Below, one piece after another: positions 24,617 through 32,823 of a DNA stretch of 37,217 nucleotides. The position numbers were made by a program, and so were the translations under genes. Location of the stretch: the NCBI GenBank assembly GCA_016198745.1, contig JACQHZ010000174.1:1-37217 (forward strand). The letters are read 5' to 3'. This DNA comes from Verrucomicrobiota bacterium (GTDB lineage Bacteria > Verrucomicrobiota > Verrucomicrobiia > JABWAM01). Each line of letters begins with the position of its first letter. Position 1 is the first letter of the stretch. A model generated the notes under the pieces. The model was given only the letters and a program-made list of their open reading frames with translations, ran no database searches and was not told the DNA's origin.

Positions 24617-25714
24617 TTACTACGCCACGCGCCATCAAGGAGTTGTGTTACAACAACTCGAGCATCCGATCTCGGCGGACGTGAGCGTCAACGATTGTTT
24701 TCGCACGGTCAGTCGCTTCTTTGATCGCATTCAGCGCCCCGAACAACTACTCACGGCTCTGCCCGAAGCGATGCGCGTGTTAACCCACCCTGTTGAAACG
24801 GGAGCTGTGACCATCGCCTTGCCACAGGACATTCAGACGTACGCGTATGATTATCCCGCTCATTTCTTCGAAGAACGTGTCTGGCGTATCGAGCGGCCAT
24901 TGCCTCACCCGCATCGCATCGCTGCGGCGGTTGCGCTGCTGAAGAAGGCAAAACGCCCCGCGATCATCGCGGGCGGAGGCGTGCATTATTCCGAGGCGTG
25001 GACCGAGTTAAAAACGTTCGCGGAAAGATTCGGCATCCCTGTCGGCGAAACTTTCGCGGGCAAAGGCGCCATGCGCGCCCCATCGTTGCTGGCGCTCGGC
25101 GGATTCGGCGTCACCGGTTCGCCTTGTGCGACCAAGATTCTGCGTGCCGCTGATCTGGTGATCTGCGTCGGCACACGCCTGACGGATTTTTCCACGGGAT
25201 CGAACTCGGTGTTTCAACATCCCGCCGTACAGTTCATAAGCATCAATGTCACAAGCCACGACGCACATAAACTCGGCGCGTTGCCGATTCTTGCCGACGC
25301 ACGCGAGGCTTTGCGCCTTCTCAACAGAACCGCACAGGCCGGTGGCGTCAAATCCAACCGCACGTATCTGGACGAGATCGCTTTGGCCAAACGCATGTGG
25401 GACAAGCAGGTTAAGCGGGAGATTGGTTGTCAATATCCCGGTGAAATCATGAGCCAGGGGCAGTTGCTTTGCATTCTCAACGATGAGTCCCGGCCGGGCG
25501 ACACGGTTGTCAGTGCGGCGGGCACACCCGTGGGGGATCTGTTGAGAAACGTTCGGGCGTCATTGTGGCGGAAACGGAACCATTTCGGCGGCTGCCCGGA
25601 TCCGGTGTTTGGTGGGACATTCCTGCGGCAGAGACAACCAACGATCCGATCACAAGAAGGATTCGAGTTAACTATGAACAAATCCGTAAGAAGCTGCAAC
25701 GGTTCTACAATTGA
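24615..25714 (+). pseudogene. iolD: iolD-like (trihydroxycyclohexane-1,2-dione hydrolase) pseudogene with two breaks
   Basis: From 24615 the frame reads DYYATRHQGVVLQQLEHPI then NDCFRTVSRFFDRIQRPEQL, VETGAVTIALPQDIQTYAYD and IIAGGGVHYSEAW, which matches the middle of the thiamine-diphosphate enzyme IolD of myo-inositol breakdown. The first 150 or so residues, including the PYR domain start, are missing. After GTPVGDLLRN (about 25555) the frame goes wrong, but in a different frame VIVAETEP, RRLPGSGVWWDIPAAE and KKLQRFYN end at a TGA at 25712-25714, matching the normal IolD C-terminus. The thiamine-diphosphate-binding segment between them is absent. About 365 of roughly 620 codons remain, so the gene is dead. 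Confidence 0.75.
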
Positions 25715-25846
25715 GCGCCACCATGAATCCATGGGATAACGTAACTGCTCAGGTTGTCAGAGCCTGCCCCCGTGAAAGCGAGGGGTTCGCGGTTCAGGAG
25801 TTCACGGTTGACCGGATTGAACCTGAAAGCCGCCAACCGTTGAACC

Positions 25847-26578
25847 ATGCCCAAAATGGCTATGAACATTAAAGTTGGAAGCGCACCGGATGCTTGGGGC
25901 GTATGGTTTCCCAATCATCCAAAACAAACTCCTTGGCAGCGATTTCTGGATGAGGTTGCCGAAGCCGGTTACGAATGGATCGAGTTAGGTCCCTACGGAT
26001 ACTTGCCGACGGACCTTTACACCGACCTGTTTACAGGCGAAAAGAAAGGACCTGATCGACTCAAAAACAGCGATTGGAAACGGTTGATCGATGCCACCCA
26101 CAAAGTGGCCGACCTGGCGCGGGATCGTTTTGGACTTGGGCTCGTGTTTCATCCGCATGCGGAAACGCACGTGGAATATGAGGACCAAATTGAGGCATTT
26201 CTTGAACAAACTGATCCTGAGCGCGTGTCGCTTTGTCTGGATACTGGACACCATGCGTATCGGGGGAGTGACCCGGTCGCTTTCATGCAACGCCACCGCG
26301 CGCGGATTCCTTACCTGCATCTCAAGAACATCGATCCGGAGGTTCAAAAGAAAGTGGAGACTGAAAAACCTCCTTTTGTGACTGCTGTGGAAATGGAAAT
26401 GTTCTGCGAACCAGATCGAGGAACGGTTAATTTTCTGATATTACGCGATGTCTTGCGCAAAACCGACTTCGACGGCTGGGCCATCGTGGAACACGACATG
26501 CATCTTCCGCCTCTCGACAAACCGCTGCCGATTGCGAAACGGACCCGTGCTTACTTGCGTGAGATCGGAATTGGATGA
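25847..26578 (+). CDS. Sugar phosphate isomerase/epimerase (IolE-like TIM barrel) with internal deletion
   Basis: A 243-residue xylose-isomerase-like TIM-barrel protein. It has the family start GSAPDAWGVWFPNHPKQTPW, then YEWIELGPYGYLPTD, and later FHPHAETHVE, SLCLDTGHHAYRG, YLHLKNIDPEV and DGWAIVEHDM, which carry the expected metal-binding His, Asp and Glu residues. Relatives are about 300 residues. Here YLPTD joins directly to LYTDLFTGE, so about 55 residues covering barrel strands 2 and 3 seem to be lost in frame; activity is doubtful. The start could be 25847, 25856 or 25862. It follows the iolD pseudogene by 132 bp, consistent with an inositol-type gene set. Confidence 0.75.
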   Translation: MPKMAMNIKVGSAPDAWGVWFPNHPKQTPWQRFLDEVAEAGYEWIELGPYGYLPTDLYTDLFTGEKKGPDRLKNSDWKRLIDATHKVADLARDRFGLGLVFHPHAETHVEYEDQIEAFLEQTDPERVSLCLDTGHHAYRGSDPVAFMQRHRARIPYLHLKNIDPEVQKKVETEKPPFVTAVEMEMFCEPDRGTVNFLILRDVLRKTDFDGWAIVEHDMHLPPLDKPLPIAKRTRAYLREIGIG

Positions 26579-26925
26579 CGATTACCTCCAGAAACTCCTC
26601 CTTTGTCAACTCGCGGCGTTTCATGTCAGCGCCGGATGGCGCACGCCGCGTCCACGGTGTCAACCGAGAGGAGGCGCGATTTCTCGATTATGAAGGAATC
26701 GTGACGAAAGGGTGAGTGCGGTCATCGAAATAAATCCTTGGCTTTCTCGGTGATGCCGGCATCAAAAAAGGATAGGAATTTTGATTTTGGGAGGGGCTTG
26801 ACCACCCCTGGGCGCGAAGTATCGGGGTTAAAAACTTTTAACCCCGGTTTAATGATCTTTTAAGGCGCGTCTGTTATTTTGGCAGCATCGAACCAAACCG
26901 CATCAACCTCATCTCTTCGCATTTT
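26579..26925. other. Intergenic region (347 bp)
   Basis: This gap separates the carbohydrate block from the moxR/bat operon. Near 26577-26624 the minus strand shows a short open start (MKRRELTKEEFLEVI) that runs antisense into the isomerase gene and may be a 5' remnant of a lost gene. The perfect palindrome at 26823-26846 lies 80 bp before moxR. The remainder shows nothing recognisable. Confidence 0.4.
26823..26846. terminator. Perfect 11-bp-arm palindrome upstream of moxR
   Basis: CGGGGTTAAAA and TTTTAACCCCG are exact reverse complements separated by two bases, followed by GTTT. As RNA it would fold with a loop of about 4-6 bases. It may be a terminator between the two blocks (the short T-run is only inside the stem) or a dimeric operator for the moxR/bat operon. 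The sequence cannot decide between these. Confidence 0.4.
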
Positions 26926-27915
<990 letters not shown>

Positions 27916-28023
27916 CCCGCTACGCGACAATGAGAAGTGAAAAATGAGAAATGAAAATTTGAAAAGCGGCGACGCTGGCATCCCATTTTTAACTTCTAAT
28001 TTCTAATTACTCACTTCACATCC
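27916..28023. repeat. A/T-rich imperfect inverted repeat in the moxR-DUF58 spacer
   Basis: GAGAAGTGAAAAATGAGAAA from about 27930 and the reverse complement of AACTTCTAATTTCTAATTAC, together with ACTCACTTC ending near 28018, are similar but not identical. The unit GAAAT/AGAAAT repeats within each arm. The base composition is far lower in GC than the flanking genes. It looks like a spacer-type dispersed repeat rather than a promoter. Confidence 0.4.
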
Positions 28024-28908
28024 ATGACTCCCAGTCAAATCCGGGAAATCCTGAAAAAGGTGCGGCAGATCGAGATTCGCACGCGCCGGCTCGTCACCGA
28101 TTCGTTGACGGGACAGTATCACTCCGTCTTCAAGGGACGCGGCATGAACTTCGACGAGGTGCGCGAATACTTTCCCGGCGATGAGGTGCGGTGGATCGAT
28201 TGGAATGTCACCGCGCGCACGGGGCGCGCGTTCGTGAAGAAATTCACCGAGGAACGGGAGTTGACCATTCTGTTGCTGGTGGATGTGAGCGCCTCCGGCA
28301 ATTTCGGCTCGACCACGCAGAGCAAGCGCGAACTTTCAGCGGAAGTAGCCAGCGTGCTGGCTTTCTCCGCCATCCGCAACAACGACAAGGTCGCCCTGAT
28401 TCTTTTCACCGATCAGATCGAGCAATACATTCCCCCGCAAAAGGGGCGGCAGCACGTGCTGCGCGTGATCCGCGAAATCCTCTTTTTCGAGCCGAAGCGC
28501 CGCGGGACCGATCTGACGCAGGCGCTTGATTTCGCCAACAAAGTCGTGCGCCGCCGCGCGGTGGCTTTCATGCTTTCTGATTTCCAGGCCGAAAACTATC
28601 GCCAATCGCTCATGCTGACAAACAAGCGACACGATCTTGTGGCCGTGGCGGTGGAGGACCCGCGCGAACGCCAACTTCCCGACATCGGGCTTCTGACGAT
28701 TGAGGACGCCGAGACGGGCGAGCAACTGGAACTGAACACATCGAACTCCGGTGTTCGGGTGCGTTTTGCCGAGATGTCGGATATTCGGGCGATGTCGAAC
28801 AAGAAAACGCTGCGCTCCGCCGGCGTGGACGTGTTGGAACTGAGCACCGGCCAGGCTTACATGCCGGCGCTTCTGCAATTTTTTGCAGCGCGCGGGAGGA
28901 GAAGATGA
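28024..28908 (+). CDS. DUF58 domain protein (Bat operon)
   Basis: A 294-residue DUF58 protein with the full signature: FKGRGMNFDEVREYFPGDEV then RWIDWNVTARTGRAFVKKF (residues 36-74), and a VWA-like metal site D87-V-S89-A-S91 in LLLVDVSASGNFG. It is cytoplasmic and works with MoxR in the family. It is a different sequence from the DUF58 protein at the left edge of the window. The next gene follows after 48 bp, which include a strong palindrome. Confidence 0.93.
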   Translation: MTPSQIREILKKVRQIEIRTRRLVTDSLTGQYHSVFKGRGMNFDEVREYFPGDEVRWIDWNVTARTGRAFVKKFTEERELTILLLVDVSASGNFGSTTQSKRELSAEVASVLAFSAIRNNDKVALILFTDQIEQYIPPQKGRQHVLRVIREILFFEPKRRGTDLTQALDFANKVVRRRAVAFMLSDFQAENYRQSLMLTNKRHDLVAVAVEDPRERQLPDIGLLTIEDAETGEQLELNTSNSGVRVRFAEMSDIRAMSNKKTLRSAGVDVLELSTGQAYMPALLQFFAARGRRR

Positions 28909-28911
28909 AAT

Positions 28912-28937
28912 GATTCGCCCGCCGTGGCGGACGAATC
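28912..28937. repeat. Short REP-like palindrome after DUF58
   Basis: A 26-bp palindrome, GATTCGCCCGCC then GT then GGCGGACGAATC, pairs at 11 of 12 positions. The core GGCGGACGAA recurs in the batB-batC linker (31872-31881), and GCGGACGAA recurs in the batBC-batD spacer. Confidence 0.5.
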
Positions 28938-28956
28938 CTGTGAATTTTGGGTTTGG

Positions 28957-29727
28957 ATGATGAAATTCTGGCTTTCAAGAGTTTTGCGACCGTGGTCATG
29001 CCTCATGGCGTTGTGGATGGGGATGGCCGCAATGGGCGAGGGGCAGACGCCGGGCGCAACCAACGCGCATTCTTTCGCGACGAACGCAACGGGCGTTGTG
29101 ACGCAAGGTCCGGAACCGGAGGAGGACATCCGCGACATCCGGGGCGTGGTTCATATCGCCTATCCCTGGATGTGGATGGTTTACGCGGCGGCAGCGGCGG
29201 TCCTTGCGGCCTGGGCATGGCGCGCCTGGAAGAACCGTCCTGTCGTGAAGGTGAAACTGCCGCACGAACTTGCGCTGGAACGATTGGACCAGGCATTGCT
29301 CGTGATGACTCCGGACAAGACGCGGGAATTTTCCATTGCGGTGTCGGACGCGGTGCGGTTTTACATTGAAGATCGTTTTCATGCGCATGCCGCCCGCCGC
29401 ACCACCGAGGAGTTTCTTCACGATCTGGTGGCCGACACATCTTCGCCGCTTGCCGCTTATTCCGGGTTGCTTGAGGATTTTCTGCGTCATTGCGATCTGG
29501 CCAAGTTCGCGCGCTGGTCGCTTTCCGCCCCTGAGATGCGCTCCATGCTCGAGAGCGCCCGAAGATTCGTGATGGAAACCAGGCCGCGGGATGAATCGCG
29601 GAAAGGGAAGCGCCCGTCGAACGCGCCGGATGGGTTCCCATCAGGTTCCGCGCCCTCGACGGGGAGGGGTTCCATCCCGGCCGCGGCAGACAATTCCCGC
29701 GGAAACGCGGCGGCAGGCGTTCCCTGA
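28957..29727 (+). CDS. DUF4381-like membrane protein
   Basis: A 256-residue protein counted from the ATG at 28957 (28960 is an alternative); the longer frame from 28924 starts inside the palindromic repeat. The N-terminus is signal-like (LRPWSCLMALWMGMAAMG). A short extracytoplasmic stretch is followed by a membrane helix (MWMVYAAAAAVLAAWAWRAW), then a cytoplasmic helical domain (REFSIAVSDAVRFYIEDRF, RRTTEEFLHDL) typical of DUF4381 proteins in Bat operons. The last 40 residues are rich in Ser, Gly and Pro and look unstructured; their DNA contains short inverted repeats near 29690-29725, so this end may be repeat-derived. The function is not known. Confidence 0.75.
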   Translation: MMKFWLSRVLRPWSCLMALWMGMAAMGEGQTPGATNAHSFATNATGVVTQGPEPEEDIRDIRGVVHIAYPWMWMVYAAAAAVLAAWAWRAWKNRPVVKVKLPHELALERLDQALLVMTPDKTREFSIAVSDAVRFYIEDRFHAHAARRTTEEFLHDLVADTSSPLAAYSGLLEDFLRHCDLAKFARWSLSAPEMRSMLESARRFVMETRPRDESRKGKRPSNAPDGFPSGSAPSTGRGSIPAAADNSRGNAAAGVP

Positions 29728-29739
29728 TTTTCTTGAACC

Positions 29740-30735
29740 ATGCGTTTTCTCCATCCTGAACTTCTGTGGTTGTTGGCGCTTCTGCCGTTGCTGGCCTTGT
29801 GGCGGGGCAGAAAGGGGCAGGCCGCCGCCGTTCAGTATTCGAGCGCAAACCTGGTTCGGGAAGTGGCGCGCGACCGCAAGTCCAGCGCGGGACGATTGCT
29901 TTTTCATCTTCGGCTTCTGACTCTCGCCCTGCTGATGGCGGCCCTGGCTCGTCCCCAGTTTGGGCATGGAACCACGGAGATCGAGGCCAGCGGGATTGAT
30001 ATTGTGCTGGCGGTTGATATCTCGCGTTCGATGGAGTCCCAGGATTTCAAGATGGGCGGCAGGCCGGTCAGCCGGGTTGATGTTGTGAAGTCCGTCGTTG
30101 CCCGGTTCATCGAAGCGCGGCCCAACGATCGGCTCGCCCTGGTGGCGTTTGCGGGTCGGCCTTATTTGATCAGCCCTTTGACGCTGGGCCACGACTGGCT
30201 GCTCCAGAATCTGGATCGCGTTCGCACCGGACTGGTGGAGGACGGCACCGCCATTGGTTCCGCGATTGCGGCAAGCGTCAATCGTTTGCGCGATCAGCAT
30301 TCAAAATCGAAGATCGTGATCCTGCTCACCGACGGGATGAATAACGCGGGCAAGATCGGTCCCGAAACCGCCGCCGAGGCGGCTCGGACGCTTGGGATCA
30401 AGGTTTATACGATCGGCGCAGGATCGCAGGGAATCGTGTATGTCCCGGTGAAAGATGCCTTTGGATTTGAGCGCAAGCAGGCGGTCCGGGCGGATGTGGA
30501 CGAAAAGACCCTCAAGAAAGTGGCGGAAATCACCGACGCCCAGTTTTATCGCGCAACCGACACGGATTCGCTGGAACACATTTACTCGCAAATCGACAAG
30601 CTCGAAAGAACGAGCGTGAAACTGAAAAAATTCGAGCATTACGAGGAGCTTTTCGCCTGGGCGCTGATTCCGGGACTCTGCCTGCTCGGCATCGAGATCG
30701 CGCTGGCGCAAACCCGATTCCGGAGGCTGCCATGA
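29740..30735 (+). CDS. batA: BatA-like VWA domain membrane protein
   Basis: A 331-residue protein. There is an N-terminal membrane helix (LLWLLALLPLLALW) and a second (LRLLTLALLMAALARPQFG). The von Willebrand A domain carries the MIDAS motif D93-I-S95-R-S97, with TDGMNN later, and a C-terminal helix (ALIPGLCLLGIEIAL) closes the protein. This matches BatA of the Bat (aerotolerance-related) operon, where the VWA domain is periplasmic and partners with BatB. The stop overlaps the next start in ATGA. Confidence 0.9.
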   Translation: MRFLHPELLWLLALLPLLALWRGRKGQAAAVQYSSANLVREVARDRKSSAGRLLFHLRLLTLALLMAALARPQFGHGTTEIEASGIDIVLAVDISRSMESQDFKMGGRPVSRVDVVKSVVARFIEARPNDRLALVAFAGRPYLISPLTLGHDWLLQNLDRVRTGLVEDGTAIGSAIAASVNRLRDQHSKSKIVILLTDGMNNAGKIGPETAAEAARTLGIKVYTIGAGSQGIVYVPVKDAFGFERKQAVRADVDEKTLKKVAEITDAQFYRATDTDSLEHIYSQIDKLERTSVKLKKFEHYEELFAWALIPGLCLLGIEIALAQTRFRRLP

Positions 30736-32786
30736 AATTTGCCGAGCTTGTCCAATTCGCAGAACCCCTCTGGCTTGTCGCGGCTCTCGTGGCGCTTCCC
30801 GCAGCGGCGTGGGCTTTTCGCCGTTTCAATCAGGCGCGGCTGGCTGCGCTCTGCCGGTTCGCGGCGCCGCATCTCATTGAATCCCTCACGGCGGGTGTGT
30901 CCCTTGCGCGGCGAAGCGTGAAACGCCGGCTCCTCCTGACGGGGCTGGGGCTGTGTTTTTTGGCGCTGGCGCGGCCGCAAGTCGGGTTCCGGTGGGAGGA
31001 AACCAAACGCAAGGGAATTGACATCCTGTTTGCCGTTGATGCCTCGCGAAGCATGCTCGCGCGCGATGTCACCCCCGACCGCCTCACGCGCGCAAAGATG
31101 GCCGTTCTGGACCTGCTCGACAAATTGGAGGGAGACCGGGTCGGGCTGATCGCATTCGCGGGAACCGCCTTCCTTCAATGCCCGATGACATTGGATTACG
31201 ACGCCTTCCGCCAATCGCTGGACGCGTTGGACACAAGAGTCATCCCCAAGGGCGGCACCGATCTCTCCAGCGCCATCCGGGAAGCGGAAGAAGCCTTCAG
31301 CATGGGCCAGCAAAACCACAAGATCCTGATGCTGATCACCGACGGCGAAGACCTCGAGGCCGGCGGAATCGCCGCCGCCCGCAAGGCGGCGGAAAAGGAA
31401 CTGAAGATATTTACGGTCGGCGTGGGCACGTCGTCGGGCGAGATCATTCCGGTTCGCAGCGAATCCGGCAGCACCGAGTTTGTGAAGGACGAGAAAGGGG
31501 AGATGGTGAAATCCAGGCTTGATGAATCCACGCTGAGGCAGATCGCCGAGGTCACCGGCGGTTTTTACGAGCCATTGGGACAACAGGCTCAGGGGCTGGA
31601 GGCCATCAATGATCGGGGCCTGGCGTCCATCCCAAGGCAGGATCTCACATCGAGAATGAACAAGGTCTATCTGGATCGCTACCAATGGCCGTTGGCCCTT
31701 GGCATCGTGTGTCTTGCGCTGGAAATGCTCATAGGCGAACGTCGGAGGAACTGGAATTTCAAATTTCCGTCCCGCAACGGCGCTGATCCAATCCCCGCCC
31801 GTTCGCCGCGGTTTGCCGCCCTCCGGCGAGGCTCGCAACGGCGAGTCCCTCCTGTGGCGGACAGTTCCCATGGCGGACGAACAGGCGGGGCCAATCTCAA
31901 ATTCTGGAAACAATCTCAAATGGTCCTGATGATTTTTTCGATTTTTTGCGCATCGCACGCCTCGCTCTTGAACGCCTCGCCGCAGTCGGCCGAACGGGCA
32001 TATCGCCAGAGCAGGTATTCCGACGCCCTGTCCCAGTACAAGACCGCTGCAGAAAAAAAACCGAAACAGGCGGAGTTGCAGTTTAATTTGGGAGCGTCCG
32101 CGTATCGTGTCAGCGAATTTGAAGAGGCGGCCTCGGCCTTTCAAAAGGCGCTTCAGACGGGCGACACTCAATTGCAGCAGCATGCCTTTTATAATCTGGG
32201 CAACGCGCAGTATCGGGTGGGGCAGCCGACGGAAAAAACCAATCCGCAACAGACGATTCAACAATGGCAACAAGCCTTGCAATCGTACGATCACGCCTTG
32301 AAACTCAAACCCGATGATGCCGACGCCAGATTTAATTACGAACTGGTGAAGAAAAAACTCGAACAACTTCAAAAACAACAACCCAAAGACGATCAGAAAA
32401 AACAGGACAAGGAGCAGAACCCACAAGATTCATCGTCCAAGGATCATTCGAAACCTGATCAACAAAACCCGGCTTCGACGGATCCGAAGGATTCATCGGG
32501 TCGTCCGGATTCAAAGGAACCGCGTCAGGAACACGGGTCGCCGCCCCCCAAAGGGGCGAACGATCAGAAACAGGATCAGGCCGGAAAACCGCCGCAATCC
32601 GAGAAAAAACCTGGCAAAGAGGCGCCGTCCGAAACGGAACCGCGACGTTTGCCCGGGCAGATGACCCGCGAGGAGGCCCGCAATCTGCTGGATTCGCTCA
32701 AGGGCGACGAGCGGAAGATGCCCGCGGCGCCGATGCCCGTGGGCAATCAGGCGCCGCCGGAAGATGCAACCAAACGCGATTGGTGA
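30732..32786 (+). CDS. batB: BatB-BatC fusion: VWA domain plus TPR protein
   Basis: A 684-residue frame that joins two proteins usually encoded separately. Residues 1-335 are BatB: membrane helices, MIDAS D103-A-S105-R-S107, TDGEDLEAGG, and a closing helix WPLALGIVCLALEML. Residues about 345-390 are a linker encoded by repeat-like DNA. From M397 (31920) a hydrophobic signal-like segment (MVLMIFSIFCASHASLLNA) starts a BatC-type TPR protein (SAERAYRQSRYSDALSQYK, ELQFNLGASAYRVSEFEEA), which ends in a long Lys/Gln/Pro-rich tail. Either one polypeptide is made or BatC starts separately at 31920. The start overlaps batA by 4 bp. Confidence 0.85.
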   Translation: MKFAELVQFAEPLWLVAALVALPAAAWAFRRFNQARLAALCRFAAPHLIESLTAGVSLARRSVKRRLLLTGLGLCFLALARPQVGFRWEETKRKGIDILFAVDASRSMLARDVTPDRLTRAKMAVLDLLDKLEGDRVGLIAFAGTAFLQCPMTLDYDAFRQSLDALDTRVIPKGGTDLSSAIREAEEAFSMGQQNHKILMLITDGEDLEAGGIAAARKAAEKELKIFTVGVGTSSGEIIPVRSESGSTEFVKDEKGEMVKSRLDESTLRQIAEVTGGFYEPLGQQAQGLEAINDRGLASIPRQDLTSRMNKVYLDRYQWPLALGIVCLALEMLIGERRRNWNFKFPSRNGADPIPARSPRFAALRRGSQRRVPPVADSSHGGRTGGANLKFWKQSQMVLMIFSIFCASHASLLNASPQSAERAYRQSRYSDALSQYKTAAEKKPKQAELQFNLGASAYRVSEFEEAASAFQKALQTGDTQLQQHAFYNLGNAQYRVGQPTEKTNPQQTIQQWQQALQSYDHALKLKPDDADARFNYELVKKKLEQLQKQQPKDDQKKQDKEQNPQDSSSKDHSKPDQQNPASTDPKDSSGRPDSKEPRQEHGSPPPKGANDQKQDQAGKPPQSEKKPGKEAPSETEPRRLPGQMTREEARNLLDSLKGDERKMPAAPMPVGNQAPPEDATKRDW
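31820..31886. repeat. Repeat-like insert in the batB-batC linker
   Basis: Contains a small hairpin (GGCTCGC / GCGAGTCC) flanked by CCCTCC, and TGGCGGAC twice (31854 and 31871). The second is part of TGGCGGACGAA, the core seen in other bat spacers. It is translated in frame as RGSQRRVPPVADSSHGGRTG. Its position between two normally separate genes suggests that it is a former spacer. Confidence 0.45.
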
Positions 32787-32812
32787 TCCTTCGTTTGCAG
32801 CGGACGAAGGAT
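32786..32812 (+). repeat. Hairpin in the batBC-batD spacer
   Basis: A perfect 9-bp stem (ATCCTTCGT / ACGAAGGAT) with a 9-base loop TTGCAGCGG. It starts on the last base of the batBC stop codon and ends 11 bp before the batD start. It shares GCGGACGAA with the palindrome at 28912. It may tune mRNA stability between the genes. Confidence 0.5.
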
Positions 32813-32823
32813 GACATGATGCC

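Noticed and set aside
25715-25846. GGTTC/GTTCA-rich spacer considered as a CRISPR-like or tandem repeat
   Set aside because: The short units are irregular with no constant spacer length. No CRISPR structure is present anywhere in the window.
30639-32426. A 595-residue open frame on the minus strand opposite batB-batC
   Set aside because: Antisense to clear VWA and TPR domains, and the translation has no recognisable family.
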